Assembly (NCBI GenBank): GCA_963758365.1
Contig: CAVWVB010000001.1
Span: forward strand, 2,604,001 to 2,668,000
DNA from: Dokdonella_A sp963758365
GTDB lineage: Bacteria; Pseudomonadota; Gammaproteobacteria; Xanthomonadales; Rhodanobacteraceae
DNA length: 64,000 bases
Direction: 5' to 3'
Shown: piece after piece, positions 27,687 through 36,433 of the stretch
Position numbering within the stretch: the first letter of the stretch is position 1
Layout: each line of letters starts with the position of its first letter
The notes under the pieces: model-generated
Database searches by the model: none
Told to the model about the DNA's origin: nothing
The model's input: only the letters and a program-made list of their open reading frames with translations
Position numbers and translations under genes: made by a program

Positions 27687-28454
27687 ATGCACCGCCAAGT
27701 CCAGCCGCCGCCGCCGATGCCGGGATCCAGCGCAGGCGGGATCGCCGCGCCGAAGCCCCATGTGCTCGTCGTCGACGACGACCCCGCGATCATCGAACTC
27801 ACGCGACGCTATTTCAGCGCGCACGGTTTCCGCGTCAGCGGCGTGACCAATGGCGCCGCGATGCGCGACGTGCTCGCAGGCGAGCACGTCGACCTCGTCC
27901 TTCTCGACCTCGGCCTCCCGGGCGAGGACGGGCTGGATCTGACTCGCCACCTGCACGATCACTGGCGCGGGGCGGTGATCATCATCACTGGCCGCGGCGA
28001 TGCAGTGGACCGTGTAGTCGGACTCGAGATCGGCGCAGACGACTACGTGACGAAACCCTTCGATCTGCGTGAGCTGCTCGCACGGGTGCGGAGCGTGCTG
28101 CGGCGGAGCGAAGCGCAGACCCGACCCGGCGGCACGGCAATCGTGCGCTTCGCGGGTTTCCGCATGGATTGCGCCGCGCGCAGCCTGCATGCGGCGGACG
28201 GCAGCGTGGTCGCCTTGACCACGGGGGAATTCGACCTGCTGCGGGTACTCGTGGAGCATCCCAATCGCGTGCTCTCGCGCGACGACCTGATTTCACGCAT
28301 CCACGGTCGCGCCGCAGGTCCCTATGACCGTGCGGTCGACGTGCAGATCGGCCGGCTGCGCCGCAAGATTGAGGCCGACCCGACCCGGCCCGAACTCATC
28401 AAATCGGTGCGCGGCGCGGGGTACATGCTCGCGGCGACACCGCGTCCCGAATGA
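27687..28454 (+). CDS. OmpR/PhoB-family response regulator
   Basis: 255 residues. Receiver domain (about 28-140) with acidic pair VVDDD, phospho-acceptor Asp in LLDLGLPGEDG and the conserved Lys in DDYVTKPFD. Winged-helix DNA-binding domain (about 155-250) ending RVLSRDDLI...KSVRGAGYMLA. The start is uncertain: the ATG at 27717 is an alternative and would trim a Pro-rich leader. Its stop overlaps the hybrid kinase ATG (ATGA, 28451-28454), so the two form one unit and probably one signalling pair. Confidence 0.93.
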   Translation: MHRQVQPPPPMPGSSAGGIAAPKPHVLVVDDDPAIIELTRRYFSAHGFRVSGVTNGAAMRDVLAGEHVDLVLLDLGLPGEDGLDLTRHLHDHWRGAVIIITGRGDAVDRVVGLEIGADDYVTKPFDLRELLARVRSVLRRSEAQTRPGGTAIVRFAGFRMDCAARSLHAADGSVVALTTGEFDLLRVLVEHPNRVLSRDDLISRIHGRAAGPYDRAVDVQIGRLRRKIEADPTRPELIKSVRGAGYMLAATPRPE

Positions 28455-30478
28455 AGCCGGAATCCGACGCCCAGCCGGACCTGTTCAAGGCGCTGTTCGA
28501 TACCGCGCCCGACGCGATGATCGTTGTCGATGCGTGCGGTCGCATCGTGCTCGCCAATACGCAGGCGACGCGAATGTTCGGTTACGCATCCGATGCCCTG
28601 CGCGGAATGGTCGTCGAGACCCTGCTGCCGTCGCGGCTGCGGGCCAGCCACGAATCGCACCGTGCGGCGTTCATGCACGCACCGCGGGTGCGGCCGATGG
28701 GTGCGGGATTCGAACTGGTTGGCACGCGCAGCGACGGCAGCGAGTTTCCTGTCGAAATCGGGCTCAGCCCGGTACGCTCCGGCGACGATCCGCTGTTCGC
28801 TGCCTCGATTCGCGACATCTCGGCGACACAGCGAGCGCGCCGGGCGCTCGCGCGTGCGCGCTACGACGCCGCCATCGGCGAAATCGGACGGCTCGCGCTC
28901 GAATCGCCGAACTACGACAGCCTGTTCACGCGCCTCCCGGGGCAGGTCGCGGCCGCATTGTCGATCGACGCGGCCGCGATCGTCCTCGCCGGGAGCCAGC
29001 GTCATGGCACTCGCACGCAGTCCAGCGTGGGCGTTCCTGCGGCGCTACTCGAGCGACTGGCGCAGGAGGTCGGGCATGGCTCCGCAGCGGACTCGCGCGG
29101 ACCCGCGAGCCCGAACGGCGAACGCGGGCATGCCGAGCCACGCATGCGCGCATTCGCGGCCGCGCACGGCTTCTCCGACATCGCATCGTGTTCGCTGCTC
29201 GATCGCTTCGAACCGTGGGGTTCGTTGATTGCGTTAGCAAGGGAACCCGACGCCTTCGATGCCGACAAGCTGCATTTCCTGCAATCCGTCGCGCATACCC
29301 TCAGCTCCGTGATCCAGCGCAGCCGGAGCGAGGAGCAACTCGCCCACGCGCAACGACTTGAGGCAATCGGCCAGCTCACCGGCGGCGTCGCGCACGACTT
29401 CAACAACCTGCTTACCGTGATCTCCGGGAACCTGCAATTGCTGGCCGACAAGGCGATTCCCGGCAGGGACCGTGAGGACATCATCGCGAGTGCCCAGCGC
29501 GCGGTCGGCAGCGGCGCGGCGCTGACGCGCAAGCTGCTCGCATTCGCGCGCAGGCAGCGCCTTTCGCCGCGCGCCATCTCGCTGGAGCCGTGGCTCGCCG
29601 ATCTTGCGACCCTGCTCCGACGCACGCTCGGCGAGACGATCGCGATTCGCATCGCTTGCGATGGGTCCTTGCCCGACGTGTTTGCCGACCCGGGCGAACT
29701 GGACGCGGCGCTGGTCAATCTCGCCCTGAACGCGAGGGATGCGATGCCACGGGGTGGCGATCTGACCATCGGGGTCTCGGCGCACGAGATCGCGGCGGAC
29801 GAAAGCGCGCGCGAGCTCACCGAAGGGCGTTATGTCGAGATCGTCACGTCGGATACGGGCATCGGGATGGCGCCGGACGTGCTCGCGCGCGCGCTGGAGC
29901 CTTTTTTTACGACCAAGGGCGCAGGCAAGGGCAGCGGGCTCGGACTCAGCATGGTCTACGGGTTCGCGCGGCAGTCCGGTGGCGCGATCAGCATCGAGAG
30001 CCAGCTCGGCTACGGCACCCGTGTGACCTTGCTGCTGCCGTCGGTGGCCGCGACGTCCGATGCCTCCGCGATCCGGCGCGTGACTCCGGTTGAACGCGGT
30101 GGTGAAACCGTACTCGTCGTCGAGGACCAGGAGGACGTGCGCGATGTTGCGGTTGCATTCCTCGCGTCGCTCGGATACGCGAGCCGATCGGCCAGCAATG
30201 TCGTCGAGGCGTTGCAGTTGCTGCGCGCCGATCCGGCGATCGAGGTGGTGTTCTCCGATGTCATCCTCGGCAATGGCCCTACAGGGTATGACCTTGCGCG
30301 CGAGGCACGCTGGCTGCGACCGGGGCTTCCGGTCCTACTCACGTCCGGCTACGAGCACCCGGTTCCGAGCCGCGATGCAGGCGAGGACGAACCCGAACTG
30401 CTGCGCAAGCCCTACACGCGCGATGAACTCGCATCTGCGCTCAGGCGTGCCATGGAGCGTCTGTCGCCGCATCAGTGA
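28451..30478 (+). CDS. Hybrid sensor histidine kinase (PAS-GAF-HisKA-HATPase-REC)
   Basis: 675 residues, no membrane segment, so cytosolic. PAS domain (about 15-130), a GAF-like region (about 140-285), dimerisation/phosphoacceptor domain with His in GGVAHDFNNLL (near 315), HATPase with NLALNARDAMPRGG, GTGIGM-type box read as DTGIGMAPDV, and GKGSGLGLSMVYG. The C-terminal receiver domain (about 555-670) has VVEDQEDVRD, phospho-Asp in FSDVILGNG, and Lys in LLRKPYTRDE. It resembles PAS-sensing hybrid kinases that detect redox or small ligands, but the signal is unknown. The 3' end overlaps the convergent Crp/Fnr gene by seven bases. Confidence 0.92.
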   Translation: MKPESDAQPDLFKALFDTAPDAMIVVDACGRIVLANTQATRMFGYASDALRGMVVETLLPSRLRASHESHRAAFMHAPRVRPMGAGFELVGTRSDGSEFPVEIGLSPVRSGDDPLFAASIRDISATQRARRALARARYDAAIGEIGRLALESPNYDSLFTRLPGQVAAALSIDAAAIVLAGSQRHGTRTQSSVGVPAALLERLAQEVGHGSAADSRGPASPNGERGHAEPRMRAFAAAHGFSDIASCSLLDRFEPWGSLIALAREPDAFDADKLHFLQSVAHTLSSVIQRSRSEEQLAHAQRLEAIGQLTGGVAHDFNNLLTVISGNLQLLADKAIPGRDREDIIASAQRAVGSGAALTRKLLAFARRQRLSPRAISLEPWLADLATLLRRTLGETIAIRIACDGSLPDVFADPGELDAALVNLALNARDAMPRGGDLTIGVSAHEIAADESARELTEGRYVEIVTSDTGIGMAPDVLARALEPFFTTKGAGKGSGLGLSMVYGFARQSGGAISIESQLGYGTRVTLLLPSVAATSDASAIRRVTPVERGGETVLVVEDQEDVRDVAVAFLASLGYASRSASNVVEALQLLRADPAIEVVFSDVILGNGPTGYDLAREARWLRPGLPVLLTSGYEHPVPSRDAGEDEPELLRKPYTRDELASALRRAMERLSPHQ

Positions 30479-31197
30479 ACCCGAGTCTGGCCGGCGACCT
30501 CGCGCAGTCCGTCGAGATCCAGGATCCTGACCTCACGCCGCTGTACCGAGATGCGTCCGCATTCGGCCAGGCGTGTCAACACACGGCTGACCGTCTCGTG
30601 CTTCAATGCGAGATAGCTCGCCATGTCGGTACGGCCCATGCGCAGTATGAAGTGGTGCGCGCTGAAACCAAGAGCCGCATGGCGTCCGGCGATGTCCAGC
30701 AGGAAGGTTGCGACGCGGCTTTCCGCGGCGAGCGTGCCGAGCACAAGCATCCACAAGTGGTTGCGCCGGATCTCCTCGGCAAGGGCCGAAGTCAATCGCG
30801 ATTGCAGGGCGGGAACACGCAGGCAGGCGGTCAGCATCGGTGGATAGGGTAGTTCCCAGACTTCGCCGGACTCGAGTGCAATCACATCGCACGCGTAGGT
30901 CGCAAGGCCGATCGATTCGACGCCAACCAGATCGCCGCGCATGCGAAAACCGGTCACTTGCTCGCGCCCGTCCGCGGCCAGCTCGCAGGTCTTGCAGCAC
31001 CCGAGGTTGATGAGGAAAAGCGAATTGAAGACTTGGCCGGCGCGATAGACGTATTCGCCCGCAGCCACGCGGCGCCTCGTGACCGCGACATGCGCGCGCA
31101 ATTGCTCGATGCCGATGTCGTCGCGCTGCTCGAGGTTCGAAGCGAAGGTCGCTCGTGTTGCGTTTGCAATCGGCGTGCATGGAATCACCGCACTCAT
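30472..31197 (-). CDS. Crp/Fnr-family regulator without an Fe-S cysteine cluster (DNR-like)
   Basis: 241 residues. Cyclic-nucleotide-type beta-roll (about 30-150) with the FNR-like block EQVTGFRMRGDLVGVESIG, dimer helix (about 155-175), and a helix-turn-helix (about 195-220) reading TDMASYLALKHETVSRVL. The E-T-V-S-R recognition helix matches FNR residues that read TTGAT half sites. The FNR N-terminal Cys group and the fourth Cys are absent. Only one Cys (C7) lies near the N-terminus and a CCKTC group lies in the roll. It is therefore probably an NO/haem-type (DNR/NRF-like) or otherwise cluster-free sensor. It is the only Fnr-type protein in the window and the obvious candidate to bind the ten boxes here. 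Confidence 0.88.
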   Translation of the reverse strand: MSAVIPCTPIANATRATFASNLEQRDDIGIEQLRAHVAVTRRRVAAGEYVYRAGQVFNSLFLINLGCCKTCELAADGREQVTGFRMRGDLVGVESIGLATYACDVIALESGEVWELPYPPMLTACLRVPALQSRLTSALAEEIRRNHLWMLVLGTLAAESRVATFLLDIAGRHAALGFSAHHFILRMGRTDMASYLALKHETVSRVLTRLAECGRISVQRREVRILDLDGLREVAGQTRVH

Positions 31198-31320
31198 TGG
31201 TTCGTCCTCGCCGCGGAAACACCGGTTCCGCCTTGGTGCAGGCTAATCCAACGGCCGGCGCCCACGACGACGGCCCCGCAACATCGTGTAACGGAACGTA
31301 ACAGCGAATCATCATTGCGC

Positions 31321-31334
31321 TTGATCTGCCTCAA
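31321..31334. promoter_or_regulatory. FNR/DNR-type binding site before the RNR-like gene
   Basis: TTGATCTGCCTCAA, one mismatch. Centre 73 bases upstream of the RNR-like start (31401) and 130 bases from the divergent Crp/Fnr start, so either could be controlled, including autoregulation. Confidence 0.6.
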
Positions 31335-31400
31335 AATGCCGCCTGCGCGCTCCGCCGATACTCATGCAGTCCGAGCACCGGCCGCAGGCACGCCAACGCG

Positions 31401-32447
31401 ATGCACAGTTCATCACCCTTCATCGACACGGCAGCCGTTGAGGCCTGGGACGCGTGGTTCCGCTGGCGCGAGCGGGATTGCCTGCGCGACGTGTCCGTCG
31501 AAATGACCTGGCTGCGCAGCGCCGCAGCCGTCGCCGCAGTCGAACGAGGATCCGACTCGTCGCTGATCGAGGACGCGCTAGTCGACGCAATGTCATCCTG
31601 GCGGCTGCTTCTCGACGAACGCATTCTCGCAAGCGCCGGCACCCCGATAGCGAGCTGGCCGAGCGACGGCCTCGTCGCAGTACTCAACGCAGCGGCGTTC
31701 GTGCGCGATGCGCTTGGCCCACATCCCCGACTCGACCTCGTGGCTTTCGAGTCGACCGCGGAACTTGCGGTCAGGGCGCTGGACGATGCTGCCCAGGTTG
31801 CGACGCGCGGCGGCAGCGGCTGCCCGTGCACGCGAATGCGCATCGGCATCATCGGCCTCGCCGATGCATTCGCCCTGCTCGGCATGAACTACGCAGGGGA
31901 CACGGCCCGCGCGACGGCCGATGCACTCGGCCGCGCGCTGGCCGAAGGTAGCCTGCTCGAGTCGATCCGGCTCGGGCGGGACCGTGGCGTGCCGGCTACC
32001 GCAACGCACGGCACGCTTGCACGTGGCGCGGCGATTTCACTGTCCGCGCGCCTGCGCGAAGAGCAACGCAGGCACGGCTTGCGCCATGAGCGGCTGACTG
32101 CCATCACCTCGCAGGCTCGGCTCGCACTGTTCGCGAACAACGTCAGCGATGCGCTCGATCCGCTCGCCGGCGAGAACCACCTCAAGTACATCGCGACGCA
32201 GCACGACACGCGTGCGATCGTCACGTCCGGATACGCACTGACCCTGCTACGCGAGCGCGCATCGACGGGGCAGCTTGCCGCGGCGGCCGCGCTGGCCGCA
32301 CAGGCATCGCTCGAATCGCAGCAGTCGATCAGACAGGTGGTCCAGGCATGGACCGACGAACCGATTGTCTATCCGCCTGCATCCACGCTGCACGCGGGTC
32401 GTTGCGACAGCAAGACGCCAACGAGGCCGTACCTCGAGGGTCGCTGA
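31401..32447 (+). CDS. Truncated class II ribonucleotide-reductase-like protein
   Basis: 348 residues. The middle (about 110-250) aligns by eye with the second half of the class II (B12-dependent) ribonucleotide reductase barrel: a helix like AVRALDDAAQV, then RMRIGIIGLADAFALLG (about 146-162) and LALFANNVSDALDPLAG. The first half of the barrel and the usual NPCGE-type catalytic Cys motif are absent. A CPC pair lies at about 141-143. As it stands it should not reduce nucleotides alone. It may be a regulatory paralogue, a partner of a reductase elsewhere, or a relic. No coding break is seen and an FNR-type site lies upstream, so it appears expressed under low oxygen. The start has no clear ribosome binding site. 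Confidence 0.6.
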   Translation: MHSSSPFIDTAAVEAWDAWFRWRERDCLRDVSVEMTWLRSAAAVAAVERGSDSSLIEDALVDAMSSWRLLLDERILASAGTPIASWPSDGLVAVLNAAAFVRDALGPHPRLDLVAFESTAELAVRALDDAAQVATRGGSGCPCTRMRIGIIGLADAFALLGMNYAGDTARATADALGRALAEGSLLESIRLGRDRGVPATATHGTLARGAAISLSARLREEQRRHGLRHERLTAITSQARLALFANNVSDALDPLAGENHLKYIATQHDTRAIVTSGYALTLLRERASTGQLAAAAALAAQASLESQQSIRQVVQAWTDEPIVYPPASTLHAGRCDSKTPTRPYLEGR

Positions 32448-32482
32448 ACGACGCGGATGCGGCCTCGCCTGCGTCGAGGTAA

Positions 32483-32496
32483 TTGATCCAAATCAG
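32483..32496. promoter_or_regulatory. FNR/DNR-type binding site before qNor
   Basis: TTGATCCAAATCAG, one mismatch at the last base. Centre 63 bases upstream of the qNor ATG, fitting class II activation with a leader near 20 bases. Confidence 0.75.
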
Positions 32497-32552
32497 GGCG
32501 AGTCGCCGCAAGGACCGTGAAAGTCCACTGACTCAAATGAATGGAGCGCGCC

Positions 32553-34853
32553 ATGTCCACCACCCACCGACTCTGGATCGCGCTTGGGAGCCTGCTCGCG
32601 GTCACTTTCGCCGTGCTGCTCTGGATGGGGCGTGAGATCTATCATCAGGCGCCGCCGATGCCGGACCGCGTGGTGGCCGCCAACGGCCAGGTGCTGTACA
32701 CGCGTGCCGACATGGAAAACGGTCGTCAGGTGTGGCAAAGCTTCGGAGGCCAGCAGCTTGGTTCAATCTGGGGCCATGGCGCGCTGATCGCACCGGACTG
32801 GAGCGCGGACTGGTTGCACCGCGAGGCGACCGCCCTGCTCGACCTGTGGGCGCGCAACGACCATGCCTCGTCGTTTGCGGCGCTCGATGAAGGCACCCAG
32901 GAAAGTCTGAAAGTGCGCTTGCGCAGGGCGTTGCGCACCAACACCTACGATCCGGCGAGCGGCACATTGAGCGTGTCCGACGATCTGGCCCTGGCAATCT
33001 CGAATGTTGCCGCGCACTACGAGAGCGTGTTCAGCAACGATCCGGCGACCGCGAAGTTGCGCGAGACCTATGCGATGCGCGACGGTACGGTCGACACGAT
33101 CGAACATCGCCGTGAACTGACGGCATTCTTCTTCTGGAGCGCGTGGGCAACGGTCACTGATCGTCCCGGCAGCACCACGAGCTACACCAGCAACTGGCCG
33201 TACGAGCCCTTGGTCGGCAACACTCCGACACCGGGAATGTTTCTGTGGACCGTATTCAGTGTCCTGTTCATGCTCGCGGGCATCGGTCTGCTGACCTGGC
33301 ACTACGCGGTCTGGCACAGGAAGGAACCGCAGCTCGAGCCACCCGTACGCGATCCGCTCGCGAGCCTGACGATAACGCCATCGATGCGCGCGACCGCAAA
33401 GTACTTCTGGGTCGTGATTGCGTTGTTCCTGACCCAGATCCTGCTCGGCGCGATCACCGCGCACTACCAGGTCGAGAAGCAGTTCTACGGGTTCGAGATC
33501 TCCCAGATCCTGCCCTATTCGCTGACCCGTTCGTGGCACACCGAGCTCGCGGTACTATGGATCGCGACTGCCTGGCTGGGTACCGGCCTCTATATCGCGC
33601 CCGCGGTTTCCGGGCATGAACCGAAATTCCAGCGCCTCGGCGTGAATTTTCTCTGGCTGTGCCTGCTGGTCATCGTGATCGGCGCGTTCGCCGGACAGTG
33701 GTTCGCCGTGATGCAGAAACTCGGCCTCGCGAACAATTTCTGGTTCGGCCATCAGGGCTGGGAGTACGTGGATCTCGGCCGCTTCTGGCAACTGTTCCTG
33801 TTCATCGGACTGATCCTGTGGCTGGTGTTGATGGGCCGTGCGCTATGGCCCGCGTTGCGGCGCAAGGACGATCTCGCGTCAATCGTCGGTCTTCTGTTCC
33901 TGTCGACGATCGCGATCGCGCTTCTTTACGGTGCGGGCCTGATGTGGGGCGAGCACAGCGCCTTCTCGGTGGTCGAGTACTGGCGCTGGTGGGTCGTGCA
34001 CCTGTGGGTCGAGGGCTTCTTCGAGGTGTTCGCAGTCGCGGTGATCTCGTTCCTGTTCGTCAAGCTCGGTCTCGTGCGCGCGCACACGGCGACCGTCAAC
34101 GTGCTGTTCGCGACGTTCGTGTTCATGGCCGGCGGCGTGCTCGGCACGTTCCATCATATGTACTTTGCGGGCACAACCACGGCGGTCATCGCGCTCGGCG
34201 CCTCGTTCTCCGCGCTCGAAGTCGTACCGCTTGCGCTGATCGGCATGGAGGCGTACGAAACGTGGTCGCACGGGCGCGCGACACCGTGGATGGCGCGCTA
34301 CCGCTGGCCGATCGTGTTCTTCCTCGCGGTGTCGTTCTGGAACCTGGTCGGTGCCGGATTATTCGGCTTCCTGATCAACACGCCGCTGGCTCTCTACTAC
34401 ATGCAGGGCCTGAACCTGACCCCGCTGCACGGCCATACCGCACTGTTCGGCGTCTACGGCATGCTCGGCCTCGGACTCATGCTGTTCTGCCTGCGTGGGC
34501 TCAGACCGGATGTCGCATGGAATCAGGGCTGGCTGCGCGGCTCGTTCTGGGCGCTCAACATCGGCCTCGCGCTGATGGCAATCCTGACCCTGCTGCCGCT
34601 CGGCGTATTGCAGTTATCCGCCGCGCTCGAACACGGCTACTGGTTCGCGCGTTCGGAGAATTTCATGGATCAGCCGATCGTGCATCTGCTGATCTGGATG
34701 CGCGTTCCCGGCGACACGATCTTCTCGGTAGGCGCGCTGCTGTACGCATGGTTCGTGCTGCGACTGTGGATTGCGCCGAAGCGTCATGTCGCAGCACGCG
34801 CCGGTGGCGGCGCTGCTTCGGCACGGGCGGCGCTCCTCCGCAAGGACGGCTGA
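32553..34853 (+). CDS. norB: Quinol-dependent nitric oxide reductase (qNor)
   Basis: 766 residues. N-terminal fused NorC-like soluble domain without a CXXCH haem motif, then fourteen or so helices. Active-site residues visible: His329 in SWHTELAVLW, His483 with Glu487 in VHLWVEGFFEV, His534/His535 in FHHMYF, and Glu556 in FSALEVVPLA. These match the non-haem iron ligands and conserved Glu of qNor, so this is a canonical NO reductase (2 NO to N2O) taking electrons from quinol. The ATG at 32553 has GGAG seven bases upstream and is preferred over the ATG at 32541. An FNR-type box precedes it. Confidence 0.96.
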   Translation: MSTTHRLWIALGSLLAVTFAVLLWMGREIYHQAPPMPDRVVAANGQVLYTRADMENGRQVWQSFGGQQLGSIWGHGALIAPDWSADWLHREATALLDLWARNDHASSFAALDEGTQESLKVRLRRALRTNTYDPASGTLSVSDDLALAISNVAAHYESVFSNDPATAKLRETYAMRDGTVDTIEHRRELTAFFFWSAWATVTDRPGSTTSYTSNWPYEPLVGNTPTPGMFLWTVFSVLFMLAGIGLLTWHYAVWHRKEPQLEPPVRDPLASLTITPSMRATAKYFWVVIALFLTQILLGAITAHYQVEKQFYGFEISQILPYSLTRSWHTELAVLWIATAWLGTGLYIAPAVSGHEPKFQRLGVNFLWLCLLVIVIGAFAGQWFAVMQKLGLANNFWFGHQGWEYVDLGRFWQLFLFIGLILWLVLMGRALWPALRRKDDLASIVGLLFLSTIAIALLYGAGLMWGEHSAFSVVEYWRWWVVHLWVEGFFEVFAVAVISFLFVKLGLVRAHTATVNVLFATFVFMAGGVLGTFHHMYFAGTTTAVIALGASFSALEVVPLALIGMEAYETWSHGRATPWMARYRWPIVFFLAVSFWNLVGAGLFGFLINTPLALYYMQGLNLTPLHGHTALFGVYGMLGLGLMLFCLRGLRPDVAWNQGWLRGSFWALNIGLALMAILTLLPLGVLQLSAALEHGYWFARSENFMDQPIVHLLIWMRVPGDTIFSVGALLYAWFVLRLWIAPKRHVAARAGGGAASARAALLRKDG

Positions 34854-34858
34854 TCGAC

Positions 34859-35959
34859 ATGATGCCGGATGACCACGTCGCGGACGGTAACCGCGCCTGG
34901 GTGCACGAATCGGTACGACGACTGGAACAAGAAGCCGCGCGGTCGGCCGACACGCATTTGCTGCGCGTCGAGTTCCCGGGTTTCCCCGATATCGACTTCT
35001 ATTTCAAGGATGAGGCGGCGCATCCGACCGGCAGCCTCAAGCATCGCCTCGCGCGCTCGCTTTTTCTGTACGCACTATGCAACGGCCGGCTTTGCCAGGG
35101 CCAGCCGGTTGTCGATGCATCATCCGGCAGTACCGCAATTTCCGAGGCCTGGTTTGCGCATCTGCTGGGACTGACGTTTACGGCAGTCATGCCGGCGAAT
35201 ACCGCGCCCGCGAAAATCCTCGACGCGCGCGCACTCGGCAGCGAGTGCGATCTCGTCGATGATCCGGCGCAGGTGCATGCGCGAGCACTGGAGCACGCCG
35301 AGCGTGGCGCATGCCATCTCGATCAATTCGGACTTGCCGAACGGGCGACCGACTGGCGCGGCAACAACAATATCGCCGAATCGATCGTCGGCCAGCTCGC
35401 ACGCGAGCCGCATCCGCAGCCAAGCTGGGTCGTGTGCGGAGCCGGCACCGGTGGGACGTCCGCAACGATCGGGCGCTACTTGCGCTATCGCCGGCTGGAC
35501 ACGCGGCTGTGCGTGGCCGAACCCGCCGGCGGCGGTTTCGTGCATGGCTGGAGATCGCGTTCATCGGACGCGAGGGCAAGTCGGCCGACCCTGATCGAGG
35601 GGATTGGTCGACCGCGTGTCGAACCCGGGTTCGTGTTCGATGTGGTCGATCGCGTGATCGAAGTACCCGACGCCGCCTCGATTTCCGCAGCCTGGCTGAC
35701 GGAAGAATTGTTCGGCCGTCGTTACGGTGGTTCTTCGGGGACCAACCTGGTCGCCTGCCTGCAACTCGCCGCGGAGATGCGTGCGCGCGGTGAGCCCGGC
35801 AGCATCGTCAGCCTGCTCTGCGATCGCGGCGAACGCTACGACGGAACTTTGTTCGATTCGACCTGGCTTTTTGCCCATGGAATCGATCGGCAACCGTGGG
35901 ACGAAGCATTACGCGGCACTCTGGCGAATGGTCGTTGGTACTCCCCCAGCGCTCATTGA
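34859..35959 (+). CDS. PLP-dependent cysteine synthase/desulfhydrase-family enzyme (Cds1-like)
   Basis: 366 residues, fold-type II PLP enzyme. PLP-binding Lys in PTGSLKHRLAR (near 62), SSGSTAISEAW substrate loop, and the phosphate-binding glycine loop CGAGTGGTSATIGRY near 190-204. GSSGTN lies near the C-terminus. It resembles the PLP-dependent cysteine synthase family including mycobacterial Cds1, which releases H2S from cysteine. Whether this one makes or breaks cysteine is not readable from sequence. It follows qNor by five bases, so the two are probably co-transcribed and NO- or oxygen-controlled. H2S production would connect to the sulfide operon further on. Confidence 0.8.
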   Translation: MMPDDHVADGNRAWVHESVRRLEQEAARSADTHLLRVEFPGFPDIDFYFKDEAAHPTGSLKHRLARSLFLYALCNGRLCQGQPVVDASSGSTAISEAWFAHLLGLTFTAVMPANTAPAKILDARALGSECDLVDDPAQVHARALEHAERGACHLDQFGLAERATDWRGNNNIAESIVGQLAREPHPQPSWVVCGAGTGGTSATIGRYLRYRRLDTRLCVAEPAGGGFVHGWRSRSSDARASRPTLIEGIGRPRVEPGFVFDVVDRVIEVPDAASISAAWLTEELFGRRYGGSSGTNLVACLQLAAEMRARGEPGSIVSLLCDRGERYDGTLFDSTWLFAHGIDRQPWDEALRGTLANGRWYSPSAH

Positions 35960-36277
35960 GGCGCTGAATCGGGTTACTTGCCGTCCATGCAGATGCACTT
36001 TTTCGGCATCTTGCTTGATGGCGCCAAGCGTGGCCCACGCAGTTTCCTGAAGCGCGAGATATGATTTTCTCAATGCCCGGATCGTGGCGTCGAATGCGCC
36101 AAGCGCGACCACGCCGCGCATGTCGTCGAGATGCGACAGGAGTTGCTGAACCTGACCGAGCGTTTGTTTGTGTTCGTCGAGCGAAACCAGAGGCGCGGTG
36201 ACGACACACGCCGATGCACGGCTGCGGTGCTTCGATCTTGTCGCCGCCGATGCATTGCCAGGCGGTGATGTAGCCAT
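35909..36277 (-). pseudogene. Degenerate small Cys-motif gene with compensating frameshifts
   Basis: The frame from ATG 36277 is open for 122 codons, but its start and middle belong to different frames of what looks like one ancestral gene. Frame one reads MAT, a second frame reads TAWQCIGGDKIEAPQPCIGVC, and the first frame resumes with PLVSLDEHKQTLGQVQQLL and later LRKSYLALQETAWATLGAIK. Two extra bases near 36268 and a two-base loss near 36200 would explain this. A CIGCG-like motif appears altered to CIGGD. I recall similar WQCIGCG/PQPCIGVC proteins but cannot name a family with certainty. Overlaps the 3' end of the Cds1-like gene. Confidence 0.55.
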
Positions 36278-36384
36278 TGCGCGAACCCGTGCTCCATCTT
36301 CGGAACGGGTTCGTTGGTGAAATTGCCTGCGTGTGCCGATCGTCGCAGTAATGGGAACGATAGCGCGCACGGTCGCAGCGCGGG

Positions 36385-36398
36385 CTGACGCAGATCAA
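36385..36398. promoter_or_regulatory. FNR/DNR-type site, degenerate
   Basis: CTGACGCAGATCAA, two mismatches (bases 1 and 5). Between the broken minus-strand gene and the P-type ATPase. Activation at -41.5 toward the ATPase would start transcription about one base from its ATG, so the site may instead have served the minus-strand gene. Confidence 0.45.
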
Positions 36399-36433
36399 TG
36401 GCACGTGCTTGCGGTGCAATAGACTTGGGTGCA

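Noticed and set aside
30472..31197. True O2-sensing Fnr/Anr
   Set aside because: The Cys cluster needed for the 4Fe-4S centre is absent.
32553..34853. Nitric oxide dismutase instead of reductase
   Set aside because: His483, Glu487, His534, His535 and Glu556 are all present, the canonical qNor set.
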